From: JADFJB01 sp964464595
GTDB taxonomy: Bacteria; Zhuqueibacterota; JdFR-76; DREG01
Reading direction: 5' to 3'
NCBI GenBank assembly: GCA_964464595.1
Contig: CAYXGW010000083.1
Coordinates: forward strand, 1 to 25,774
Length of the DNA stretch: 25,774 bases
Every line of letters starts with the position of its first letter. The first letter of the stretch is position 1. The notes under the pieces are model-generated. The model made no database searches. It saw only the letters and a program-made list of their open reading frames with translations, and was not told the origin of the DNA. The translations under genes and the position numbers were made by a program. Shown here in pieces: positions 16,588 through 24,242 of this stretch.

Positions 16588-17451
16588 ATGCCATGGGTTC
16601 AAAAACATCATAAAGAAGTTATATTTATACTGTTAGGCATTATTTTTCTTTACACTTATTCACATCTCATATCAACACAAACTTTAGAGTTTAAAAAATT
16701 GTTAGCCCAAATTATGTTAAATTTGGGTATAATATTAATTTCAATTGGTGTAATATCATTCATTTGGGAGGGATTAGGTGGTGAGCCAGCCATAAACGCA
16801 ATTAAATTAATGAACAATTTTAAAGAATTAGGAGATTTAGGAATTAAACGGATTACTTTACGAGACGATAACTACAAATTTGGCATTTGGAAAAAATCAG
16901 TTGAAGATGCACAAGAACTTTATTTTATGGGCAATATTCTACGTGACTGGTTAACAAAAAGCAGCAGTGGGTTCGATCCAGATTACTCAGTAATTGAAAT
17001 TCTAAAAAATAAATTAGAAACAAATAATTGTAAAAATATTAAAATATTAATTTTAGACCCAAATGGCAAATCATTAAGAATGCGGGCATTTGATGAAATG
17101 AAATTACCGTCCAATTCAGAAATCAATAGAGAAGAATTAGAAAAAAAACAAAATATTGAGTTCGACCGAATGCAATCTGATATTAATGGAGTAGTAGAGG
17201 ATCTCAAAGAATTAAAACGCTATGATCAAAATAATTGTTTAAAAGTGCGTTTAGTTGATAAAACTTATATTAATTCATCAATATTAATCTTTGACGAGAC
17301 GATGGTTGCAATTAATTACTTACATAAGACTGGAAATAGCGGTACACCAATTATTGAGATTAAAGGAAAGGATAAAAAGTTTTACCTCAAATATCATGAC
17401 GAATTTTATAGGGTATGGCGTGTTAGTAAGGAATTGAATTTTGACTTGTAA
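16588..17451 (+). CDS. Two-helix membrane protein with PLD/DUF5919-like cytoplasmic domain
   Basis: 287 residues. Two membrane helices at ~11-28 and ~39-60 precede a soluble C-terminal part. That part follows the layout of DUF5919/phospholipase-D-like sensor domains: an A/E-L-x-FMGN strand (~105-115), KILILDPNGKS (~155-165), and a late LIFDETMVAINYLHK ... FYLKYHDEFYRVW block. The HKD catalytic motif is absent, so it is likely a sensor or scaffold rather than an active phospholipase. Function is unknown. It begins 11 bp after the HAD gene, with no obvious ribosome binding site, suggesting coupled translation. Membrane-anchored domains of this kind occur in accessory and defence-like loci, but nothing here proves such a role. 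Confidence 0.6.
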   Translation: MPWVQKHHKEVIFILLGIIFLYTYSHLISTQTLEFKKLLAQIMLNLGIILISIGVISFIWEGLGGEPAINAIKLMNNFKELGDLGIKRITLRDDNYKFGIWKKSVEDAQELYFMGNILRDWLTKSSSGFDPDYSVIEILKNKLETNNCKNIKILILDPNGKSLRMRAFDEMKLPSNSEINREELEKKQNIEFDRMQSDINGVVEDLKELKRYDQNNCLKVRLVDKTYINSSILIFDETMVAINYLHKTGNSGTPIIEIKGKDKKFYLKYHDEFYRVWRVSKELNFDL

Positions 17452-17473
17452 ATATTTACCAAATAATTTTAAA

Positions 17474-17788
17474 TTAAATATAAACCCATTTAGTACGTCT
17501 ATCCTCACCCCATACAAGAATTCTACCTTTTAATGCATAACCCAATTCATATAAATAGAGTTTTTCGATTCTTATTTTATTTGAATAAAATTTTAAATAT
17601 GGCTCATTATTTTCGTCTAACCACACTGGATCAATAATAAGATCAGGATTATTTTTATTCCATTCTTCGTTAATATTATCTTCAATCTCTTGCTTAAACT
17701 CTTCATCCGAAAGACCAAAAAATTCATTCCCTAGTTTCAAAAGAATATCAGATTTTTTCGGGCCATATTTATTGCCAACAAATCCCAT
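17474..17788 (-). CDS. Hypothetical protein, 104 residues
   Basis: Soluble, acidic centre (DEEFKQEIEDNINEEWNKNNPD) and a C-terminal strand-rich part (ILVWGEDRRTKWVYI). I do not recognise a family. It is A+T-rich like the plus-strand cassette and converges on it with only a 22-bp gap. The start is weakly supported (GTGAGA before the ATG). It could be a real small gene of the same accessory region. Confidence 0.45.
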   Translation of the reverse strand: MGFVGNKYGPKKSDILLKLGNEFFGLSDEEFKQEIEDNINEEWNKNNPDLIIDPVWLDENNEPYLKFYSNKIRIEKLYLYELGYALKGRILVWGEDRRTKWVYI

Positions 17789-18061
17789 TAAAATCTCACA
17801 TTATCAATTCTAAGTTGGTTTCAATAAGACTATTATGTAATAACTAAAAAATATTACAATACTAAATATCATATCACACGTATATCGTATTTTCTAAAAA
17901 TAGCTTGATTCATATTTTTTCCTTACTCCTTTTTCTTTCTTAACCTGATCACCATTATTCAGCCGCTAAGACTCAAAGACTCCAAGCTCATATTATAAAT
18001 CTTTTAATGCCTTTTTTGTAACTGTTCGATTGTTGGCTGTTGGCTGAATAGTTACACCTAA
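17789..18061. other. Intergenic region between the accessory cassette and prmC
   Basis: A 273-bp A+T-rich spacer. It marks the border between the low-G+C cassette and the core-gene block. No gene, convincing terminator or integration-site-like repeat was seen. Confidence 0.5.
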
Positions 18062-18949
18062 TCAAATTTCAAACTTCGCTAATATAACCCGTTCAATACC
18101 GGCAATATCTTTGCGAATCTGAATAAATTTAAACCGGTATTTTTTGAAAATGGATTCAACCCTTTCAGATTGTCCGGCAGCCATTTCAACAAATACTTCA
18201 CCATTGTTTTTTAATAGTTGGGGTGCCAATTCACAAATCCGATGGAAAAATGCATCCCCATTATTCTGATCTAATAAAGCAATTCTGGGTTCATGCTCTT
18301 TAACTTCAGGCTCTAGTTGCATATATTCTTTCTCAGGGATATACGGGGGGTTAGCGACAATAATATCAAAGCGATCATTCATTATTGTTTCGCAACGACT
18401 ATCCAAAACATCACATTGAATAAAACTTACACAATCATTGACTTTGTTAATACTTGCATTTTCTTTAGCTGATTCTAATGCCTCTTGGGATATGTCAATC
18501 GCTGTAATTTGTGGTTCATTTAAATAATGAGCGAGACTAATTGCTATGTTACCTGAACCGGTACCCAAATCTAATATTTTTAAATTTCGTCTTCCATTAA
18601 ATCGGTCAAGTACCCATTCGACTAAAGTTTCTGTGTCTTGTCGCGGAATTAATATTGACGGATTTACCTTAAAAGTTAATGACATGAACTCGGTTTGCCC
18701 AAGGATATATTGCAAAGGTTCGCGAGAAGCCCTTCTACGAATATAATCACGGTATATCTGCAATTCCTCAGAAGAGATTGGCCTATCATAATTCACATAT
18801 AAGTCGACTCGCTGAATTTCTAAAACTTTACAAAGTAATAGCTCTGCATTCAAACGTGGGTTCTCTATTGATTTTTTTTGAAAAAATTCTGTAGTTGTTT
18901 GAAGAAGTTCAACAATTCGCCAAAATTTGGTAGGTTGCATAGTCTGCAT
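18062..18949 (-). CDS. prmC: Peptide chain release factor N5-glutamine methyltransferase
   Basis: 295 residues, typical PrmC/HemK length. The N-terminal helical domain contains RREPLQYILGQTEF-like sequence (76-88) and IPRQDTE (101-107). The SAM site is DLGTGSGN (127-134), and the catalytic NPPY (200-203) recognises the glutamine side chain. It methylates the GGQ glutamine of release factors. Its target RF1 is encoded immediately upstream by prfA, the usual pairing. A second ATG three codons in (18940) is an equally possible start, as neither has a clear ribosome binding site. Confidence 0.95.
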   Translation of the reverse strand: MQTMQPTKFWRIVELLQTTTEFFQKKSIENPRLNAELLLCKVLEIQRVDLYVNYDRPISSEELQIYRDYIRRRASREPLQYILGQTEFMSLTFKVNPSILIPRQDTETLVEWVLDRFNGRRNLKILDLGTGSGNIAISLAHYLNEPQITAIDISQEALESAKENASINKVNDCVSFIQCDVLDSRCETIMNDRFDIIVANPPYIPEKEYMQLEPEVKEHEPRIALLDQNNGDAFFHRICELAPQLLKNNGEVFVEMAAGQSERVESIFKKYRFKFIQIRKDIAGIERVILAKFEI

Positions 18950-19171
18950 ATTTGTATAATGTTACAGTTAAATATCTAGATTGAAGTTGAAATATAAGAA
19001 AAGTAAAATTTTATTATGGGATTTTATAAATCTTGAAATGATTGGGAACATCCAGAACTTGGACTTTCATTGCCTACTATAAAATTAAGTACCTTCTTTA
19101 TTATAAAAACCTAGCTGAAACCACTCTCCTTCGTTATTTTTCCTCTTTTCTCTTTTGTCTTTTTTTAAGAA

Positions 19172-20239
19172 TCAACTAGCTTGCTTAAGTTGGTCCGTCT
19201 GATACGCAATCTGCATTGCTTCGATTAATGCATCAAGGTCACCATCAAGAATCATTTCCAATTTGTACAGGGTTAGGCTTATCCTGTGGTCAGTGACTCG
19301 GTTTTGTGGATAATTAAATGTTCTGATTTTTGCACTTCGGTCACCGGTGCTTACCATTGCCCGGCGTGCAGCAACTGTTTTTGCCATTACCTCTTCTTGC
19401 TTTTTGGCAAGCAGGCGAGCTCGCAAGATTTTCATCCCTTTCATTCTATTTTTGTGCTGAGATTTTTCATCCTGGCAAGATACTACGATATTTGTTGGAA
19501 TGTGTGTGATTCGCACAGCTGATTCTACCTTATTTACGTTCTGCCCTCCTGGCCCTGAAGCACGAAACAGGTCGATACGAATTTCCTTTGGATCGATTGC
19601 TACATCCACTTCCTTTGCTTCCGGCAAGACAGCCACCGATGCGGCAGATGTGTGGATCCGTCCGCCGGATTCAGTGGTTGGAATTCGTTGAACACGATGG
19701 ACCCCACCCTCAAATTTAAGCATACTATAAACATCTGCACCATTGATACTAAAGACAATTTCTTTAAACCCGCCTATCCCTTGTGGGTGCGAATCCAGAA
19801 TTTCGACTTTCCAACCTTTTCTTTCACAATATCGGGAATACATTCTAAACAGATCACCAGCAAATAAACCAGCTTCATCACCGCCGGTTCCGGCACGAAT
19901 TTCCATAATAATATTTTTCTTATCCAGTGGATCCCTAGGAATCAGCATTACTTTTAGTTTTTCTTCGATTTCGACTAGTGAAGTATTTAACTCCACTAAT
20001 TCTGCTTCGGCCATTTCCTTTAACTCAATCTCAATATCTTCTTTCAGTAACTCTTCATCATCTTTGATATTTTTTAATACAGATTTGTACTCGCGTATTG
20101 TTTTAACCAGTTTTTCCAGCTCACTTCGTTCCTTTGCCAACTTTGTATACTTCTCAATATCAGACATGATTCCCGGATCACTCAGCTCTGAATTTATATC
20201 CTCAAAACGGGTTTCGATTTCAATTAGCTTTTCTAACAT
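19172..20239 (-). CDS. prfA: Peptide chain release factor 1
   Basis: 355 residues. The catalytic GGQ is at 231-233 in ASGPGGQNVNKVESAVR. The anticodon-like stop recognition tripeptide in the HRVQRIPTTESGGRIHTS context reads PTT (187-189) where RF1 usually has PAT or PVT. The surrounding sequence is RF1, not RF2. It terminates translation at UAA and UAG on the ribosome. It is followed by prmC, which modifies its GGQ. An intrinsic terminator upstream (20291-20331) separates it from rpmE, so it should have its own promoter in the ~50 bp before the ATG. Confidence 0.96.
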   Translation of the reverse strand: MLEKLIEIETRFEDINSELSDPGIMSDIEKYTKLAKERSELEKLVKTIREYKSVLKNIKDDEELLKEDIEIELKEMAEAELVELNTSLVEIEEKLKVMLIPRDPLDKKNIIMEIRAGTGGDEAGLFAGDLFRMYSRYCERKGWKVEILDSHPQGIGGFKEIVFSINGADVYSMLKFEGGVHRVQRIPTTESGGRIHTSAASVAVLPEAKEVDVAIDPKEIRIDLFRASGPGGQNVNKVESAVRITHIPTNIVVSCQDEKSQHKNRMKGMKILRARLLAKKQEEVMAKTVAARRAMVSTGDRSAKIRTFNYPQNRVTDHRISLTLYKLEMILDGDLDALIEAMQIAYQTDQLKQAS

Positions 20240-20290
20240 TTAATTTATCAGTAGTTAAAAATTAAGATTTATATAAGCATCTACATGGAC

Positions 20291-20331
20291 AAAAAAAAAC
20301 GGAATACTCAAATATAATTGAATGATTCCGT
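20291..20331 (-). terminator. Rho-independent terminator after rpmE
   Basis: On the minus strand ACGGAAT (20325-20331) pairs with ATTCCGT (20299-20305); an inner TCAA/TTGA pair tightens the hairpin. It is followed by an uninterrupted run of nine U (A-run 20291-20299 on the plus strand). It lies 24 bp past the rpmE stop and is the clearest terminator in the window. Confidence 0.88.
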
Positions 20332-20354
20332 CACTCCTAGATTTGAGGAATAAT

Positions 20355-20567
20355 TTAAGCAGTACTTTCCTCTTTTTTATATTTGCGCATGAACTTTTCA
20401 ACCCGTCCGGCTGAATCTACCAATTTTTGCTTACCGGTAAAAAAGGGATGGCAATTAGAACAAATATCAAGGTGTAGATTGTCGACAGTTGAACGAGTCT
20501 GGAAAGTATTTCCACAAGCACATGTAACTGTTGTTAAATCATATTTCGGATGTATGCCTTTTTTCAA
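20355..20567 (-). CDS. rpmE: 50S ribosomal protein L31 (zinc-binding form)
   Basis: 70 residues, full length. MKKGIHPKYD opens the protein. The four zinc ligands are C16 and C18 (CACG) and C36 and C39 (CSNC), so this is the zinc-containing C+ paralogue rather than the zinc-free form used under zinc limitation. The start is TTG, supported by AGGAG six bases upstream. It lies between rho and prfA, a conserved arrangement. Confidence 0.95.
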   Translation of the reverse strand: MKKGIHPKYDLTTVTCACGNTFQTRSTVDNLHLDICSNCHPFFTGKQKLVDSAGRVEKFMRKYKKEESTA

Positions 20568-20732
20568 TTTAATCTCCTGTTTTCAAAATTTGAATTAGCA
20601 AAAAATTATCGTAAAATAGACTTAATTGCAACAAATTATGATTAATTTCGAGGTAAAGTTTAAGATAATCGTCTATGACCAGTCATTTGCAATTTTAGGC
20701 AAATTAAAAACCTTGTCACTTAAGCATTTAAT

Positions 20733-21980
20733 CTACATACTCATTGATTCCAAAAATTCTTTATTGGATTTTGCCCTTTTCACACGTTGGAGAAGAAACT
20801 CCATTGCTTCTACGGAATTATATTCATTGAGAAATTTTCGCAGAATCCATATTCTATTGAGAACTTTCGGGTCTAATAATAATTCTTCTTTTCTAGTACT
20901 AGAGCGGTTTAAGTCGATAGCTGGATAAACACGCCTGTCTGAAAGGGCTCGATCCAATACCAATTCCATATTACCGGTTCCCTTGAATTCTTCAAAAATA
21001 ACCTCATCCATTCGGCTTCCGGTTTCAACAAGGGCAGTTGCTATAATTGTAAGGCTGCCGCCTTCCTCAATATTTCGTGCAGCTCCAAAGAATCGCTTAG
21101 GCCATTGCAGAGCATTCGCATCAACACCACCTGATAAAATCTTACCACTATGCGGGACAACTGCATTATTTGCCCGGGCAAGACGAGTCAAGCTGTCTAA
21201 TAGAATCACAACATCTTTGCCGTATTCTACAAGGCGTTTGGACTTTTCAAGCACCATACCAGCAACATGTATATGGCGTTCTGCAGGTTCGTCAAACGTA
21301 GAACTGATTACTTCTCCATCGACTGATCTTTTCATATCCGTAACTTCCTCAGGCCGTTCATCGATCAACAACACAATGAGATAAATTTCGGGGTGATTTC
21401 GTGTGATTGCGTTGGCAATACCCTGTAACAATGTCGTTTTACCGGTTTTTGGCTGTGCCACAATCATACCGCGTTGACCTTTCCCGATCGGGGCTAACAT
21501 ATCTATGGTTCGAGTGGCAAATTCTTTTGAATCATATTCCAATTGAATTTTCTCATCTGGATAGAGAGGGGTTAAATTGTCAAAAATAATTTTGTCTTTT
21601 GCTTCTTCCGGATTTTCAAAATTAACTGCCTCAACTTTGAGCAGAGCAAAAAACCGTTCGTTTTCTTTTGGCGGTCGAATTTGCCCTGAAACCACGTCAC
21701 CCTTCCTCAAACTAAATCGCTTTATCTGGGAAGGAGACACGTAGATATCATCCGGCCCGGGAAGATAGTTGTAATCCGCAGCCCTTAAAAATCCATAGCC
21801 ATCTGGCAAAACTTCCAAAACGCCTTCCGCGAAGATTAACCCTTCTTTCTTTGTTTGTTCCTCGAGAATTTTGAAAATTAATTGCTGCTTGGACAAACTG
21901 GCATAGTCAATGATTTCCATTTCATTGGCAAGCTTTGACAATTCAGGGATTTTTAATGCTTTTAATTCTGAAATTTCCAT
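20733..21980 (-). CDS. rho: Transcription termination factor Rho
   Basis: 415 residues, the standard length without a long N-terminal insertion. A helical Rho-N segment (1-45) and the RNA-binding cold-shock-like domain (GVLEVLPDGYGFLR, 53-66) are followed by the ATPase core: P-loop AQPKTGKT (175-182), VVILLDSLTRLARA Walker B, the secondary RNA-binding region (HSGKILSGGVD), and EEFKGTGNMELVLDR. It is an RNA-dependent hexameric helicase that ends transcription of untranslated RNA. AGGA seven bases before the ATG supports the start. It is upstream of rpmE on the same strand. Confidence 0.97.
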   Translation of the reverse strand: MEISELKALKIPELSKLANEMEIIDYASLSKQQLIFKILEEQTKKEGLIFAEGVLEVLPDGYGFLRAADYNYLPGPDDIYVSPSQIKRFSLRKGDVVSGQIRPPKENERFFALLKVEAVNFENPEEAKDKIIFDNLTPLYPDEKIQLEYDSKEFATRTIDMLAPIGKGQRGMIVAQPKTGKTTLLQGIANAITRNHPEIYLIVLLIDERPEEVTDMKRSVDGEVISSTFDEPAERHIHVAGMVLEKSKRLVEYGKDVVILLDSLTRLARANNAVVPHSGKILSGGVDANALQWPKRFFGAARNIEEGGSLTIIATALVETGSRMDEVIFEEFKGTGNMELVLDRALSDRRVYPAIDLNRSSTRKEELLLDPKVLNRIWILRKFLNEYNSVEAMEFLLQRVKRAKSNKEFLESMSM

Positions 21981-22103
21981 GTTACTGTCCTTATTTAATC
22001 CTTGATTTAAAAATTGTGAAATCTCAATTAGTTTAATTTTAAAAGAAATCTAAAAGAGTTTTATATTAAAAATTATGAATAATTTTTGTGGAGAACGATT
22101 ATT

Positions 22104-22265
22104 ATGAAGTTAGGGCTTATTTATTCTCTTATAGTTGGAATCTTGCTACCCCTTTCTAAAATTCCAACCATTTACCTGTTTTCATTATCGGGGTATATCA
22201 TTTATTCTTTATTTGATTTATCCTTTCAAAATAGATCTACTTATAATTCACAATTATTAAACTAA
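22104..22265 (+). CDS. Possible small membrane protein, 53 residues
   Basis: An ATG preceded by GGAG nine bases upstream opens a 53-codon frame on the plus strand: MKLGLIYSLIVGILLPLSKI, then a second hydrophobic stretch (TIYLFSLSGYIIYSLF), a polar tail, and a TAA stop. Two membrane-spanning segments and a plausible ribosome binding site make it better than chance. No family is recognised, and the A+T-rich setting makes random hydrophobic frames common. It lies divergent from rho and convergent with folC. Confidence 0.35.
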   Translation: MKLGLIYSLIVGILLPLSKIPTIYLFSLSGYIIYSLFDLSFQNRSTYNSQLLN

Positions 22266-22620
22266 TATTTTACTAAGTTGATTAATAGTGTAGTCAAATA
22301 ATTTGACTTCGAAATCCATACATTTAAACAATGAAACCAGTAGTACATTACTTCAAAAATCCTGGAAATTTCTCTATTACAACACTTTTGCCTAAATGGC
22401 ATGAAAACCGATAAAACTTGATGGTAACTATTCTTTTCTCGTTCTTAGCCCAATTACCAAACTGCTCTAAAATTCGGATTCGGTACATTAAAGATGATAT
22501 AATTGAAGAATTTTTTGATTTTGGGTGAATTTAAGTCCTTAAAAAAGAAGGATTTTACAAGGAAGCGCCTTACCATACTCAGCTTTCTTGTTTTAAAGAT
22601 AATTATTTTTTGAGGACTTG
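22266..22620. other. Intergenic region downstream of folC
   Basis: About 355 bp with no credible frame. It contains a perfect palindrome (22292-22308) and an imperfect inverted repeat AAGTCCTT/AAGGATTT around 22534-22556 that could serve as a weak terminator for folC on the minus strand. Confidence 0.45.
22292..22308. promoter_or_regulatory. Perfect 17-bp palindrome
   Basis: AGTCAAAT-A-ATTTGACT: eight-base arms around one central base, 27 bp past the stop of the small plus-strand ORF. It is too compact for a stable RNA hairpin but suits a dimeric DNA-binding protein; it could also be chance in A+T-rich DNA. Confidence 0.3.
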
Positions 22621-23904
22621 TCAAGCATTTTTATGATTTTTTAAAACTTCTTCCAGATTGAAATGAGAACCCAGAACACAAATCACTTCTTCATCATCTG
22701 CTTTGAGCTTAGCGTTTTGTAATGCATCTAAGGGAGAAATTGCTTCAGTTACATCTTTACCATAGCTTTTGATTACTTTTGCTAACTCTTTTTTGGGCAA
22801 TGCTCTTTCGTCTACCGGTGTTATAGCAATATATTGGTCAACATAATTATTTAAACATTCAATCATTGCATAATAATTTTTACCGGCTAGGACTCCAAAT
22901 ATACAAGTAATTTTCCTATTTGGCAAAATGCTATTAATTTCTGATATTGTATGAGTAACCCCATGAAAATTATGACCCACATCAACAATCACAATAGGGT
23001 CCTGTTGTAAAACTTGTAACCTACCAGGCCAGTAGACGGATTCCAAACCATCTGATATCGCAGTTGACTTGTAAGGGAATCCTTTGGAATCTAGTATTTC
23101 CATTGTGCGAATCGCAGTAATCGCATTTCGAATTTGATACTTTCCATGAATCGAAAGAGATAAATTCTTCAACCTATTAATGGGGGTTTCAAGGTCAAAC
23201 TTCGTTTCATCAAGATTGGTTTTGACACGATCAACCTTAACATCTGTCATGGCATTAGTAAAATTTGCTTTCTTTTCTTCGCTTAAATTTAAGAGATGAT
23301 CAATGACTTCAAACCGAGATGTATTAGCGATTACTTCAATCCCCGGTTTTATAATTCCTGCTTTCTCACCTGCAATTTGTGTTGGCTCTGATCCAAGTTG
23401 TTTCTGGTGATCCATATCAATCTCGGTGATAATTGCTGCTTTCGGAAAAAGAACATTCGTTGCATCAAGGCGCCCCCCCATACCAACTTCGACAATAGCA
23501 ATATCGACTCCCTGTTCACGGAAGTACGAGAATGCAATTGCAGTTAATACTTCAAAAAATGAACAACCTTGCGATTTCACTACAGAAAGAATTTGCTCTA
23601 ACTTTTCTTTAATGAAATCTAACGATATCCATTCGCCATTGACTTGAATTCGTTCTCGGACATCTAACAAATGCGGAGAGGTATAACGCCCTGTTTTATA
23701 TCCTGCGGCTCGATAAATGGATTCCAGAATCGTACAAGTAGAACCTTTCCCATTAGTCCCGGCAACATGAATGGATGGAAAAGATTGTTCAGGCCGTCCT
23801 AAGAAGTCCATTAAGTAATTGATATTATCCAATCCAAGCTTGATATTCATACGTCGAAGCGAGAAAAGATATTCAATCATTTCCTTGTTTGATTTGAAAT
23901 GCAA
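22621..23904 (-). CDS. folC: Dihydrofolate synthase/folylpolyglutamate synthase
   Basis: 427 residues of the Mur-ligase superfamily. The ATP-binding loop GTNGKGST is at 49-56, followed by TSPHLLDVRERIQVNG, VEVGMGGRLDATNV, and a C-terminal ligase domain (DVGHNFHG, FGVLAGKNYYAMIE). It adds glutamate to dihydropteroate and tetrahydrofolates in the cytoplasm. The frame starts with TTG at 23904, giving FKSNKEMIEYLFSL, which aligns well with typical FolC N-termini; an ATG at 23880 with AAGG just upstream is the alternative start. It stands alone with sizeable spacers on both sides. Confidence 0.93.
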   Translation of the reverse strand: MHFKSNKEMIEYLFSLRRMNIKLGLDNINYLMDFLGRPEQSFPSIHVAGTNGKGSTCTILESIYRAAGYKTGRYTSPHLLDVRERIQVNGEWISLDFIKEKLEQILSVVKSQGCSFFEVLTAIAFSYFREQGVDIAIVEVGMGGRLDATNVLFPKAAIITEIDMDHQKQLGSEPTQIAGEKAGIIKPGIEVIANTSRFEVIDHLLNLSEEKKANFTNAMTDVKVDRVKTNLDETKFDLETPINRLKNLSLSIHGKYQIRNAITAIRTMEILDSKGFPYKSTAISDGLESVYWPGRLQVLQQDPIVIVDVGHNFHGVTHTISEINSILPNRKITCIFGVLAGKNYYAMIECLNNYVDQYIAITPVDERALPKKELAKVIKSYGKDVTEAISPLDALQNAKLKADDEEVICVLGSHFNLEEVLKNHKNA

Positions 23905-24242
23905 TTTAAATAAGGCTTATGTTAAAGCTAATAAAAAACAAGTTTAAGGGGGTTAAAGCCAATGCGTCATTTAAACATTAACCTAAACCTGAATCTTATA
24001 TTCTAATCTATTTATTACCTGGAATTATTATGATACCTAGGAAGGAGAATTACTTAATTACGGTGAAAAAAGCAGACCCCGAGTGGGTTGTAGGTGAGAC
24101 CCCCGAATACAAAAGAATATCAATACAATTTGATACTGGTTTCTTCCTTTTTTTATTCTTCATATCTAAACCTTAAATTAACTTTTAACTTTGTCTTCAT
24201 TTTTATATTTGTTCTTTGTTCTTGTTCTTTATCTTTTTTCAA
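23905..24242. other. Intergenic region between folC and the sugar dehydratase gene
   Basis: 338 bp. A 48-codon plus-strand frame (24030-24176) has a hydrophobic end but no fitting ribosome binding site. The stretch also contains a short direct repeat, AGACCCCGA / AGACCCCCGA (24074-24105). Read on the minus strand, a small ACCC/GGGT stem (24076-24088) lies four bases before six U (24066-24071), a weak terminator candidate for the dehydratase gene. Confidence 0.45.

Noticed and set aside
24030..24176. 48-codon plus-strand ORF between folC and the dehydratase gene
   Set aside because: No suitably spaced ribosome binding site, no recognised family, and a poly-phenylalanine/leucine end from a T-rich stretch.
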